The notes beneath the pieces are model-generated. The model ran no database searches and was not told the DNA's origin. It saw only the letters and a list, made by a program, of their open reading frames with translations. Positions 15,071 to 23,769 of a stretch of DNA of 64,000 bases are shown in pieces; the first letter of the stretch is position 1, and each line of letters starts with the position of its first letter. The translations under genes and the position numbers were made by a program. Source of the DNA: Streptomyces sp. NBC_00554. Its GTDB lineage: Bacteria; Actinomycetota; Actinomycetes; Streptomycetales; Streptomycetaceae. The stretch covers positions 248,001-312,000 of the forward strand of contig NZ_CP107799.1 in the NCBI RefSeq assembly GCF_041431135.1, given 5' to 3'.

Positions 15071-17188
15071 TCAGTCACGAGGCATGCCGAGCACACGCTC
15101 GGCGATCTGATTGCGTACGACTTCGGAGGTCCCGCCCGCGATGGTCAGCGCCCTGGTGAACAGCGCGCTGTAGTGGACCGCGGGGTCACCGTCGAGTACC
15201 GCTTCGGCGCCCCCGGTGCGGAGCAGGACGTCGGCGACCCGCTGCTGATGCTCCCCGGTGAGCAGCTTGGTCACATTGCCCTCCGGGCCGGGGTCCCCGC
15301 CTGCGACCGCGCGGGCGGCGTTGCGCAGGCTGAGCAGCCGCATCGCCTGCCGCTGCGCCACCAGGGCGCCGACTTCGCCGCGCAGCATGGGATCGTGCCG
15401 CACGCCTTCCACGGCGCGGCTGACGGGAGCGTAGTCGTGCTCGCCGGTTCCGATGCTGACGCGCTCGTTGCCGAGGGTGGCGCGGGCGACCGTCCAGCCC
15501 GCGTTCACCTCACCGACCACGTCGGCGTCGGGTACGAAGACCTCGTCGAGGAACACCTCGTTGAACAGTGACTCGCCGGTGATCTCGCGCAGCGGCCGCA
15601 CGGTCACGCCCGGCGCGGTCAGGTCGATGACGACCATGGTGATGCCCTTGTGCTTGGGCGCCTTCGGATCGGTGCGTACGGTGGCCAGGCCGCGGTTGCA
15701 CGATTCGGCGCCGCTCGTCCACACCTTCTGGCCGGTCACCGACCAGCCGCCGTCGACGCGCCGGGCCCGGCTGGTGATGGCGGCGGCATCGGAGCCGGCG
15801 TCGGGCTCGCTGAAGAGCTGACACCAGGTCAGTTCGCCTTCCAGGCTGGGCCAGAGCCAGCGGCCGACCTGTTCCGCGTTCCCGTGGCTCAGCAGGGTCG
15901 GCAGGACCCAGGTGCCGATGCCCAGTTGTGGTTTAAGCACGCCGTGCAGTTCCTGCTCGATCACGAGTTGCTCGACCGGGCCCGCGGACCGCCCGTACGG
16001 CTCGGGCCAGTGCGGGTAGGCGTAGCCGGAGCGCACCAGCAGCGAGCGCCGCTGCTCTTCGGGGGCGACCTGATACTCCGTCAGGAAGGCTCGGGCCTGC
16101 TGCCGGTAGGTCTCGGCTTCCGGGGGGAGGTCCAGTGCCGGCTGTCGCGCGGTGCCCACGAGGGCGAGAGCGGTGAGCTCGTGGGCCGCGCCCGGACCGC
16201 CGAACGTCCCGCGCAGGGACAGTGCGCGCCGCAGGTAGAGGTGGGCGTCGTGCTCCCAGGTGAACCCGATGCCGCCGTGCACCTGGATGTTCAGCTCGGC
16301 GCACCGTACGAAGGCGTCGAGCGCGACCTGTGCGGCGACCGCGGCGGCGAACTCCGCTTCCGGTCCGCTGCTGCCGGCCCGGGCCGCGTCCCAGGCCGCC
16401 GCGGTGGCCAGTTCGGCGGCGACCAGCATGTCCGCGCAGTGGTGCTTGACGGCCTGGAAGCTGCCGACCGGGCGGCCGAACTGCTCCCGCTGCTTCGCGT
16501 ACGCCACCGCGGCCTCCGTGCAGGCCCGCGCGCCTCCCGCCGCCTCGGCCGCGGCCAGCGCCCTGCCCAGCGTGAGGGCCGTACGCCGCGCGCCGGGGAA
16601 GACGGCGTCCGGTACGGCTCCCGAGCAGAGCACCCGGGCAGCTCGGCGGGTGGTGTCGATGCCGGTGGCGGGCACCGCAGTCACCTGGGGGCCGGTGCGT
16701 ACGAGGGCGAGGTCATCGCCCACAGCCAACAGCAGCACCTTCGCCTCGGCCCCACCGAGCACGGATCCGGCGTCGCCTTCGAGCCTGCCGTCGGCGGTCA
16801 GGGTCAGGCTGCCGTGCAGGCCGACCGCTGCGGTGGCCGTGCCGGCGGAGAGTTCCGGGAGCACAGCCGCACACTGTTCGGCGGTGCCGGACGCCTGGAC
16901 GACCGCGAGTGCCAGGGTCGTCGGCAGGAAGGGGCCGGGGGCCACCACCCGCCCGAACTCCTCGGTGACCACGGCGAGTTCGGGCAGTCCAAAGCCCTGG
17001 CCACCGTACTGCTCCGCGATGTGCAGACCCAACCAGCCGAGTTCCAGGACGTCCTTCCAGAACGCGGGGGTGGCGGACGTGTCGTCGTCCAGCGTGGCTC
17101 GTGCGGCGCCCAGTGCGCCGCGGTCCGCCAGTACGTCACGCACCGACTCGGCGAGCAGACGGTGCTCCTCGGTGAGGGGCAGTCCCAC
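15071..17188 (-). CDS. Double-length acyl-CoA dehydrogenase (two fused ACAD domains)
   Basis: At 705 residues this is a tandem fusion. Domain 1 (about 1-360) ends with the family-typical NIQVHGGIGFTWEHDAHLYLRRA. Domain 2 (about 375-705) has CQLFSEPDAGSD, GQKVWTSGA and IAGGTSEVVRNQIAERVLG. In actinobacterial steroid and bile-acid side-chain oxidation, FadE pairs form alpha2beta2 enzymes and FadE34-type proteins are fused versions acting on bulky ring-bearing CoA esters. The layout here matches that type, hinting at a polycyclic substrate. GTG start 17188 follows AGGAGG. Only nine bases separate it from the upstream dehydrogenase. Confidence 0.9.
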   Translation of the reverse strand: MGLPLTEEHRLLAESVRDVLADRGALGAARATLDDDTSATPAFWKDVLELGWLGLHIAEQYGGQGFGLPELAVVTEEFGRVVAPGPFLPTTLALAVVQASGTAEQCAAVLPELSAGTATAAVGLHGSLTLTADGRLEGDAGSVLGGAEAKVLLLAVGDDLALVRTGPQVTAVPATGIDTTRRAARVLCSGAVPDAVFPGARRTALTLGRALAAAEAAGGARACTEAAVAYAKQREQFGRPVGSFQAVKHHCADMLVAAELATAAAWDAARAGSSGPEAEFAAAVAAQVALDAFVRCAELNIQVHGGIGFTWEHDAHLYLRRALSLRGTFGGPGAAHELTALALVGTARQPALDLPPEAETYRQQARAFLTEYQVAPEEQRRSLLVRSGYAYPHWPEPYGRSAGPVEQLVIEQELHGVLKPQLGIGTWVLPTLLSHGNAEQVGRWLWPSLEGELTWCQLFSEPDAGSDAAAITSRARRVDGGWSVTGQKVWTSGAESCNRGLATVRTDPKAPKHKGITMVVIDLTAPGVTVRPLREITGESLFNEVFLDEVFVPDADVVGEVNAGWTVARATLGNERVSIGTGEHDYAPVSRAVEGVRHDPMLRGEVGALVAQRQAMRLLSLRNAARAVAGGDPGPEGNVTKLLTGEHQQRVADVLLRTGGAEAVLDGDPAVHYSALFTRALTIAGGTSEVVRNQIAERVLGMPRD

Positions 17189-17197
17189 GGAATCCTC

Positions 17198-18340
17198 CTA
17201 GAAGCCCATGGAGCGGCCGACGAGATCCTTCATGATCTCCGTGGTGCCGCCGTAGAGACGCTGAACGCGGGAGTCCCGCCAGAGCCGCGCGACCTCGTAC
17301 TCGTTCATGTAGCCGTAGCCACCGTGCAGTTGGAGGCAGCGGTCGAGGATCTCCCACTGAATTTCGGAGGTCCACCACTTGAGTCCGGCGGCCTCCTGCG
17401 CGGTGAGTTCTCCCGCGTTGGCTGCCAGGACGCACTGGTCGAGATAGACCGTGGCGACGTCCAGCTTGGTCTTCATCTCGGCCAGGAAGTGGCGGTTGAC
17501 CTGGAAGGTTCCGATCGGCTGGCCGAACGCCCGTCGTTCCCGGGCGTACTCCGTGGTCAGGTCGAGAGCACGTCGTGCGGCGGCGACCGCGTAGGTGGCG
17601 ATGCCGAGACGCTCGCTGGGCAGGTTGGCGACCAGGTGGTAGAAGCCGCGGTTCTCCTCACCCACCAGGTTTTCCACGGGTACTTCGACGTCGCCGAAGA
17701 AGAGCTCCGCGGTGTCGGCGGACCACTGGCCGATCTTGTCGAGCTTGCGCCCCCGGCTGAAGCCCGGCCTGGTGGTCTCGACGGCGATGAGGCTGATGCC
17801 CTTGCGCCCGGCCCCGGGATCGGTCTTCGCGGCCACGAGCACGAGGTCGGAGAGCAGACCGTTGCTGATGAACGTCTTCTGACCGTTGATCACGTAGTGG
17901 TCGCCCACCCGCTTCGCCGTCGTCTTGATCCCCGCGAGGTCGGAGCCGGCGGCGGGCTCGGACATCGCGATCGAGGTCACGATGTCGCCATTGGTGAAGC
18001 CGGGCAGCCAGCGCCGCTTCTGCTCCTCGGTGCACAGCCCGACGAGATAGGCGGCCATGATGTCGTTCTGCACGCCGAGTCCGATGCCCACGGAGCCGGA
18101 CTGGAACATCTCCTCGCTGACGATCATGTTGAAGCGGTAGTCCCGGATGCCGAGCCCGCCGTACTCCTCCGGGGCTTCCCAGCCCAGCAGCCCGGCCTTG
18201 CCCGCCTTGCGCCAGGCGTCCCGGCTCACCTTGCCCGCTCGTTCCCACTCCTCGCTGTGAGGAGCGCATTCCTTGTCGAAGAAGGCGCGAGCGGTCTCCC
18301 GGAACTGCTCGTGCTCCTCGGTGAAGATGCCTCGGCGCAC
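17198..18340 (-). CDS. Acyl-CoA dehydrogenase
   Basis: The roughly 380-residue flavoenzyme has MSEPAAGSD, GQKTFISNG, the RRAFGQPIG helix and the C-terminal RLYGGTTEIMKDLVGRS. At the MCAD catalytic position the residue is Gly (YGGT), so the base is probably the Glu in the SERLGIA helix, as in isovaleryl-CoA dehydrogenase. A GTG at 18361 extends the frame but has no ribosome site; GTG 18340 follows GGGAG and gives the family-typical start RRGIFTEEHEQFR. It is first in the minus-strand operon, directly behind an operator. Confidence 0.93.
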   Translation of the reverse strand: MRRGIFTEEHEQFRETARAFFDKECAPHSEEWERAGKVSRDAWRKAGKAGLLGWEAPEEYGGLGIRDYRFNMIVSEEMFQSGSVGIGLGVQNDIMAAYLVGLCTEEQKRRWLPGFTNGDIVTSIAMSEPAAGSDLAGIKTTAKRVGDHYVINGQKTFISNGLLSDLVLVAAKTDPGAGRKGISLIAVETTRPGFSRGRKLDKIGQWSADTAELFFGDVEVPVENLVGEENRGFYHLVANLPSERLGIATYAVAAARRALDLTTEYARERRAFGQPIGTFQVNRHFLAEMKTKLDVATVYLDQCVLAANAGELTAQEAAGLKWWTSEIQWEILDRCLQLHGGYGYMNEYEVARLWRDSRVQRLYGGTTEIMKDLVGRSMGF

Positions 18341-18367
18341 CGACTCTCCCACCTCTTCCACGGATCA

Positions 18368-18389
18368 CTGAATGAGTTAGATGATTCAG
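18368..18389. promoter_or_regulatory. 22-bp inverted-repeat operator before the acyl-CoA dehydrogenase operon
   Basis: CTGAAT and ATTCAG form perfect arms around GAGTTAGATG. This is the clearest copy of the shared motif; the left half CTGAAT-x-AGTTA recurs exactly at 20468. It lies between the divergent dehydrogenase and alpha/beta hydrolase genes, 28 bases from the GTG at 18340. Confidence 0.65.
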
Positions 18390-18423
18390 AAGTCTAGACG
18401 CCCGAGCAGTCCACCGTAAAGGA

Positions 18424-18445
18424 TTGAAACAGTTAACTAATAAAT
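18424..18445. promoter_or_regulatory. AGTTA-core motif before the alpha/beta hydrolase gene
   Basis: The sequence contains the 8-bp palindrome AGTTAACT in a TTGAAAC-AGTTA-ACTAATAAAT setting. It is the second copy in this 143-base divergent gap and lies 39 bases before the hydrolase ATG, so each divergent promoter appears to have its own site. Confidence 0.55.
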
Positions 18446-18483
18446 CTATATTACGGAACGGTTCGTCGACAAGGGAGGCCTGG

Positions 18484-19197
18484 ATGTCATCGTTCGTGCT
18501 GGTACACGGAGGCTCGCACGCGGCCTGGTGCTGGGAGGACTTGGTGGGTCATCTGAACCGCCCGGCCCTGGCCGTGGACCTGCCGGGCCGGGGTCCCGAC
18601 CGGCGGCGGCTGCGCGAGTTGACTGTCGACGACTTCGTGGACGCGGTGACAGGCGAGATCGAACGGGCCGACCTGCACGACGTCGTACTCGTCGGGCACT
18701 CGCTCGCCGGGGTGATCGTGCCAACGGTCTGCGCCCGGATCCCCAAGCGCATCAAGGCGCTCGTCCTCGTGGCCGCCGCCGTCGCCCCGCCCGGCGGGCG
18801 GATCGTGGATCTCCTCCCGGCGCCGGTGCGGATGCTCAGCCTGGCGCAGCACCGGCTGGGCGTGCGCGCGCCGTCCATGCCCCGGCTCCTCGCCCGCCGG
18901 GCCTTCTGCAACGACATGTCTCCCAAGACGGCCCGGCGCACCTTGGACCGGCTCGTTCCCGAGGCGGTCCAGCTCGTTGTCGAACCTCTCCCCCGACCGG
19001 CGCTCCCGCCGCAACTCCCGGTCTTCTACATCCGGTTCACCCAGGACCGGATCATCACCCCGGACCGGGCACAGGTCATGATCGACAATCTGGGCGGTGC
19101 CGAGGTCGTGGACCTCGACGCCGGTCACGACGGGATGATCAGCCGGCCCGAGCTGGTCGCTGCGGCACTCAACGCCATCTCCGGCGAACGGGTCTGA
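18484..19197 (+). CDS. Alpha/beta hydrolase
   Basis: The 237-residue protein has the alpha/beta-hydrolase pattern: VHGGSHAAWCW (oxyanion HG), nucleophile Ser in GHSLAG, an acid in the TQDRIITPD strand and His in AGHDGMI. It could cleave an ester, lactone or C-C bond; the short cap domain does not tell which. ATG 18484 follows GGGAGG; a frame extension to 18424 would run through the operator. It is divergent from the acyl-CoA dehydrogenase operon and followed by the broken thiolase. Confidence 0.88.
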   Translation: MSSFVLVHGGSHAAWCWEDLVGHLNRPALAVDLPGRGPDRRRLRELTVDDFVDAVTGEIERADLHDVVLVGHSLAGVIVPTVCARIPKRIKALVLVAAAVAPPGGRIVDLLPAPVRMLSLAQHRLGVRAPSMPRLLARRAFCNDMSPKTARRTLDRLVPEAVQLVVEPLPRPALPPQLPVFYIRFTQDRIITPDRAQVMIDNLGGAEVVDLDAGHDGMISRPELVAAALNAISGERV

Positions 19198-19262
19198 CCC
19201 CTTCCGCCACGCACACGTATCCGCCGAGCGCCCCTGCCACCGACGCACCTCTGGAGTCCACC

Positions 19263-20431
19263 GTGACCGAAGCCGTCATCCTCGCCGCCTGCCGTACCGC
19301 CATCGGTACGGCGTTCAAAGGCAGCCTCGCCGAGACCTCCGCCCACGAACTGGCCCACACGGTGATCACCGAAGTGGTCCGGCGTGCGGCCATCGACCCC
19401 GCCCTGCTCGACGACATCGTCCTGGGTGAGGTGATGCAGGGCGGCGGCGACCTCGCCCGGCACGCGGCGATACGGGCCGGGCTGCTCTCCGTACCCGGCC
19501 TGGCACACCAGCGCCAGTGCGCCTCTCTGCGATCCAGACCGCCGCGGCCGGCATCCGGGCCGGCATGGACCGTGCCGTGATCGCCGGTGGGGCGGAGTCG
19601 GTCTCCACCGCACCGGCTCTACGACAGCGGATCCCCGGCACGCAGGACTGGCAGGATCCGTGGATGCCGCCGTCCCATCCGTCGACGCCGGAGGCGCCCG
19701 CCGACGACATGTCCATCACGGTCGGCTGGAACACGGCCAGGCTCAAGGACGTCTCGCGCCAGGACATGGACGCCTGGGCACTGCGGTCCCATCAGCGGGC
19801 GGTCCGGGCGATCGACGAAGGCAGGTTCGCCGAGGAGATCGTGCCGGTCACGGTGCGCAACGCCGCAGGTGACAGCTTCGTCTTCAGCACCGACGAGCAC
19901 CCGCGCCGCAACACCTCCATGGAACGACTGGCCGCCCTCAAGCCCCTGCACCCGGAGATCCCCGGCTTCAGCATCACTGCCGGCAACTCGTCCGGGATCA
20001 ACGACGCGGCCGCCGCGCTCGTCCTGGCCTCCGGCGAGCTGGCCGAGCGGGAGAGCCTGCGGCCGATCGGCGTCGTACGGTCATGGGCGTCGGTCGGCGT
20101 GGATCCCGTGGAAACCGGCCTGGCTCCGGCCAAGGCCATCCCCAAGGCCCTGGAGCGCGCCGGACTACGCCTTGGCGACGTCGAGTTGTTCGAGATCAAC
20201 GAAGCCTTCGCCGCCATGTGCGTGGCGACGACCCGGATTCTGGGGATCGACCCGGCGATCGTCAACATCAGCGGCAGCGGATGCAGCCTGGGCCACCCCG
20301 TCGCGGCCACCGGCGCCCGGATGGTCACCACACTCCTCAACGACCTGCGCCGCAGGGGCGGCGGGATCGGCGTGGCCGCGCTGTGCGCGGGCGGCGGCAT
20401 GGGATCCGCGCTGGTCGTCGAGGCGTTCTGA
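19263..20431 (+). pseudogene. Thiolase gene with a frameshift at the active-site cysteine
   Basis: From GTG 19263 the protein reads as a normal thiolase N-terminus (TEAVILAACRTAIGTAF) up to HQRQCAS near 19526. It then goes out of frame and would end at 19580. The rest of the thiolase continues in another frame from about 19520 (SAIQTAAAGIRAGMD) to 20431, with NEAFAAM, SLGHPVAATGA and LCAGGGMG intact. A normal gene would read CAS-G-L-SAIQ here, so about seven bases appear to be missing, consistent with slippage between two GCCTC copies. All other active-site residues are present. It is either a recent pseudogene, a sequencing error, or rarely a programmed shift. Confidence 0.85.
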
Positions 20432-20467
20432 CTGGGCAGCAGACGGCGGTGGGCTCCAACGATTCTG

Positions 20468-20489
20468 CTGAATCAGTTAAATATTTCTA
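20468..20489. promoter_or_regulatory. AGTTA-core motif before the kinase/SDR/dehydrogenase operon
   Basis: CTGAATCAGTTAAATATTTC shares its first half with the site at 18368 and its AGTTAAAT core with the site at 6127. A small inverted repeat, GATTC-TGCT-GAATC (20461-20474), overlaps it. It lies 46 bases before the ATG at 20535. Confidence 0.6.
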
Positions 20490-20511
20490 CCCGGAGCGTT
20501 GAAGTCTCTGA

Positions 20512-20532
20512 CTGGAGAATCCTATTCTCCAG
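20512..20532. promoter_or_regulatory. Perfect palindrome covering the ribosome-binding region of the kinase gene
   Basis: CTGGAGAAT-CCT-ATTCTCCAG is a 9-bp perfect inverted repeat ending two bases before ATG 20535. The only GGAG near the start lies in its left arm. As RNA it could hide the start region; as DNA it could be a second operator. Confidence 0.5.
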
Positions 20533-20534
20533 CC

Positions 20535-21587
20535 ATGGCCAACAAACGCATCGCCGCACGGCCGAGCGTTGACATACCTCGGCTCAGTCAATGGCTCGAC
20601 CGCCACAACCTCCCTGGCGGGGATGGAGATCTGGAGATCGAGCTGATCTCCGGTGGCTCACAGAACCTGCTGTACGGCCTCCGCAGCGGTGACACGAGAC
20701 TCGTCCTGCGTGCCGCGCCCCGGCACGCCACACCCGAGCAGGCGCAGAACATGATGCGCGAGTACCGCCTGGTGCGCGCGCTCGCCGACACCGATGTACC
20801 GCATGCCCGCGTCCACGCCGCGACCGACGACGCGTCGGTGCTGGGCAGCCCGTTCTACGTGATGGATCACATCGACGGATGGTCGCCGACCCAGGGCTGG
20901 GCAGCACCCTTCGACGCCGAACCCGAGGCGCGCGCGGGCCTCGCCGTGCAGTTGGTGGACGGCATCGCCCGGCTCTCCCGCGTAGACTGGCAGGCCCGGA
21001 ACCTCCAGGGGTTCGGCCGCCCGGACGGATTTCACGACCGACAGGTCGACCGGTGGCTCTCCTTCCTGGCCGCATACCGGTTCCGGGAACTGCCCGGTCT
21101 GGATGCCGCGGCCGACTGGCTGCGCGGGCACCGTCCTCGCACCTACCGGCCCGGCATCATGCACGGGGACTATCAGTTCGCCAACGTCATGTACGCGCAC
21201 GGCACACCGGCCCGGCTGGCCGCCATCGTGGACTGGGAGATGGCCACCGTCGGCGACCCCCTCCTCGATCTCGGATGGGCACTGATCGCGTGGCCGCCGG
21301 AGGGCGACGACATGCACCGCTCCCGCTACCTGGACTACGCCGGTATGCCGCCCCGCGACGACCTCCTGGAGCACTACGCGACGGTGAGCGGACGCCCCGT
21401 CGACGACATCGACTACTACGTCGTCCTGGCCCGTTTCAAACTCGCCATCGTTCTCGAGAAGACCGTAGCCAGGGGCAAGGCGAGCACCGCGGGTACCGCT
21501 GACCCGTACGCCGCGGCCTTCGAGGGCATCGTGCTGGAGCTGCTCCGCAAGGCGGCCGAACTCTCCCACAGCACAAGCCTGAAATGA
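20535..21587 (+). CDS. APH-family phosphotransferase, possible 4-hydroxyacyl-CoA kinase
   Basis: The 350-residue protein has the aminoglycoside-phosphotransferase/kinase fold: SGGSQNLLYGL (nucleotide loop), the Brenner motif HGDYQFANVM and the metal motif DWEMATVGDP. Families of this type next to acyl-CoA dehydrogenases include LvaA of Pseudomonas putida, which phosphorylates 4-hydroxyvaleryl-CoA, and the N-terminal domain of mammalian ACAD10/11. The next two genes, an SDR and an acyl-CoA dehydrogenase, complete that arrangement, so antibiotic resistance is unlikely. A TTG at 20499 would extend the frame by 12 residues; ATG 20535 is preferred. It overlaps the SDR gene by ATGA. Confidence 0.85.
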   Translation: MANKRIAARPSVDIPRLSQWLDRHNLPGGDGDLEIELISGGSQNLLYGLRSGDTRLVLRAAPRHATPEQAQNMMREYRLVRALADTDVPHARVHAATDDASVLGSPFYVMDHIDGWSPTQGWAAPFDAEPEARAGLAVQLVDGIARLSRVDWQARNLQGFGRPDGFHDRQVDRWLSFLAAYRFRELPGLDAAADWLRGHRPRTYRPGIMHGDYQFANVMYAHGTPARLAAIVDWEMATVGDPLLDLGWALIAWPPEGDDMHRSRYLDYAGMPPRDDLLEHYATVSGRPVDDIDYYVVLARFKLAIVLEKTVARGKASTAGTADPYAAAFEGIVLELLRKAAELSHSTSLK

Positions 21588-22399
21588 GCGGCGGAGACAT
21601 GACACGAGAGTCCGCAGAACCCAGGGAGCCCGGGAGTTCGGGCACGTCGTCCGATCTCTTCAGCCTCACCGGCAAGGTGGCGCTGGTCACGGGCGGCAGC
21701 CGTGGCCTGGGCCGGGAGATGGTGATGGCCTTCGCCGAGGCGGGCGCCGAAGTCGTCATCACCAGCCGGCGCCTCGACGCCTGCCAGGCACTCGCCCGTG
21801 AGGTGACCGAGCGGACCGGCCGGGCCGCGCTCGCGTACGGCTGTCACCTGGCCCACTGGGACGAACTCGACGGGCTGGTCGAGGCCGCGTACAAGCGCTT
21901 CGGCCGGGTGGACGTCCTGGTGAACAACGCCGGGATGTCGGTGCCGTACGACCAGCCCATCGATGTCACCGAGAAGATGTGGGACAGCGTCGTGGGCCTG
22001 AATCTCAAGGGCCCGTTCCGGCTGACCTCACTGATCGGCAGCCGGATGGTCGAGCAGGGCGGCGGGTCGGTCATCAATGTGAGCAGCACCGGCTCCATCC
22101 GTCCGACGCCCGGCATCCTGCCGTACGCCGCAGCGAAGTCCGGCCTCAACGCGCTCACCGAGGGCTTCGCCCGGGCGTTCGGCCCGACGGTGCGCGTCAA
22201 CTGCCTCATGGCGGGCCCGTTCTTCACCGACATCAGCAAGGCCTGGGACATGCCGGCCGTGGAGCAGAGCCTTCAGCAGCACGCCCTGCGGCGCGGCGGA
22301 CGGCCAGAGGAGATCGTCGGCGCGGCACTGTTCCTCGCGAGCGACGCCTCCAGCTACACCACCGGCGCGATCCTGCGCGCCGACGGCGGCATCCCCTGA
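21584..22399 (+). CDS. Short-chain dehydrogenase/reductase
   Basis: The 271-residue SDR has TGGSRGLG (cofactor), NNAG, catalytic Ser in NVSSTGS, the YAAAK Tyr/Lys pair and ILRADGG at the end. The Arg-rich turn after the second strand (TSRR) suggests NADPH preference. The start overlaps the kinase stop (ATGA). In the levulinate operon an SDR (LvaD) reduces the 4-keto-acyl-CoA to 4-hydroxyacyl-CoA before phosphorylation, and the same job would fit here. Confidence 0.92.
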   Translation: MSGGDMTRESAEPREPGSSGTSSDLFSLTGKVALVTGGSRGLGREMVMAFAEAGAEVVITSRRLDACQALAREVTERTGRAALAYGCHLAHWDELDGLVEAAYKRFGRVDVLVNNAGMSVPYDQPIDVTEKMWDSVVGLNLKGPFRLTSLIGSRMVEQGGGSVINVSSTGSIRPTPGILPYAAAKSGLNALTEGFARAFGPTVRVNCLMAGPFFTDISKAWDMPAVEQSLQQHALRRGGRPEEIVGAALFLASDASSYTTGAILRADGGIP

Positions 22400-22466
22400 C
22401 CGAGGCCCGACCCATGGCCGCCCGATGGCCGACCGATCTCCTGACCGCATCAAGGAGGACCCACCC

Positions 22467-23747
22467 ATGGCATGGGACTTCAGCACCGAGCCCGAGTTCC
22501 AGGACAAGCTCGACTGGGCCGGGACGTTCGTCCGCGAGGAGGTCGAACCCCTCGATCTCGTATGGCCCTCGCCCCTCAACTACCAGCCCCTCACCCCGGA
22601 GCGGCGCAAGGTCGTCGATCCGCTCAAGCAGACCGTACGCGATCACGGGCTGTGGGCCTGCCACCTCGGCCCGGAACTCGGAGGCAAGGGGTACGGGCAG
22701 GTCAAGCTGGCCCTGCTGAACGAGATTCTGGGCCGCTCCTCCTGGGCTCCGGTCATCTTCGGCACGCAGGCCCCGGACACCGGGAACGCGGAGATCCTCG
22801 CCCACTTCGGCACGGACGAACAGCGCCGGCGCTACCTGGACCCTCTCCTGAACGGCGAGATCTTCTCCTGCTTCTCGATGACCGAGCCCCAAGGTGGCGC
22901 CGATCCTGGCGAGTTCACCACCCGCGCGGTACGGGACGGGGACGACTGGGTCATCGAAGGCTGGAAGTTCTTCTCCTCCAACGCCCGCTGGGCCGAGTTC
23001 CTGATCGTCATGGCGATCACGGACCCGGACGCCGGCCCCTATCGCGGGATGTCCATGTTCCTGCTGCCGCGCGACACCCCCGGCGTGCGCATCGAGCGCA
23101 ACGTCGGGCTCATGGGCGAGCCTGCCGAGGACGGATCCCACGCGCTCATCCATTACGACAACGTCCGCATTCCCGCGAGCAGTCTGCTCGGCCCCGAGGG
23201 CGGGGCGTTCACCGTCGCGCAGGTACGCCTCGGCGGGGGCCGGGTGCACCATGCGATGCGCACGGTCGGAGTGGCCCAGCGCGCACTCGACATGCTGTGC
23301 GAACGCGCGCTGAGCCGTCACACCAAGGGTTCCGTACTGGCGGACAAGCAGAAGGTGCAGGAGTACGTCGCCGACTCCTACGCCCAACTGACCCAGTTCA
23401 GGCTGTTCGTGCTCAACGTCGCCTGGCAGATCGACCGTTACCAGGACTACAAGAAGGTGCGCAGGGACATCGCGGCCATCAAGGCACTCACACCGACCGT
23501 CCTCCACGACATCGTGCAGCGGACCATCCAGGTGCACGGCGCGCTCGGCGTGTCCAACGAACTGCCGCTCGCCGACTGGTGGGTGACGGCACCTGTGCTG
23601 GGACTCGCGGACGGGCCGACCGAAGTACACAAGGTCACCGTCGCCCGCGAGGTGCTGAAGGGACACAAGCCCAGCGACTCCGCCTGGCCCTCCGAGCACA
23701 TCCCCACGCGCCTCGCGGCGGCCAGGACCAAGCTGGGAACCGATTAG
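22467..23747 (+). CDS. Acyl-CoA dehydrogenase of the ACAD10/11-LvaC type
   Basis: The 426-residue protein has the ACAD fold (CFSMTEPQGGADPGEF, GWKFFSSNA) but ends with LADGPTEVHKVTVAREVL, the C-terminal signature seen in the ACAD11/FadE-like branch rather than the EGT/GGT ending of ordinary dehydrogenases. In LvaC and ACAD11 such proteins eliminate phosphate from a 4-phosphoacyl-CoA. It follows the kinase and SDR in one operon. ATG 22467 has AAGGAGG eight bases before it. Ordinary alpha,beta-dehydrogenation remains possible. Confidence 0.88.
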   Translation: MAWDFSTEPEFQDKLDWAGTFVREEVEPLDLVWPSPLNYQPLTPERRKVVDPLKQTVRDHGLWACHLGPELGGKGYGQVKLALLNEILGRSSWAPVIFGTQAPDTGNAEILAHFGTDEQRRRYLDPLLNGEIFSCFSMTEPQGGADPGEFTTRAVRDGDDWVIEGWKFFSSNARWAEFLIVMAITDPDAGPYRGMSMFLLPRDTPGVRIERNVGLMGEPAEDGSHALIHYDNVRIPASSLLGPEGGAFTVAQVRLGGGRVHHAMRTVGVAQRALDMLCERALSRHTKGSVLADKQKVQEYVADSYAQLTQFRLFVLNVAWQIDRYQDYKKVRRDIAAIKALTPTVLHDIVQRTIQVHGALGVSNELPLADWWVTAPVLGLADGPTEVHKVTVAREVLKGHKPSDSAWPSEHIPTRLAAARTKLGTD

Positions 23748-23769
23748 CCGCCCGAGTCGGCGATCGGCC

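Noticed and set aside
13129..15159. A 676-codon plus-strand frame opposite the thiolase and crotonase
   Set aside because: Antisense shadow; both minus-strand genes have complete active sites.
15650..18397. A 915-codon open frame on the plus strand opposite the two acyl-CoA dehydrogenase genes
   Set aside because: It mirrors two clear dehydrogenases on the minus strand, has low-complexity Gly/Arg/Val content and no known motif. It is the usual antisense shadow in GC-rich DNA.
20535..21587. Aminoglycoside-resistance kinase
   Set aside because: The fold is the same, but the operon context (SDR and ACAD11-like dehydrogenase) and shared operator point to CoA-ester metabolism.
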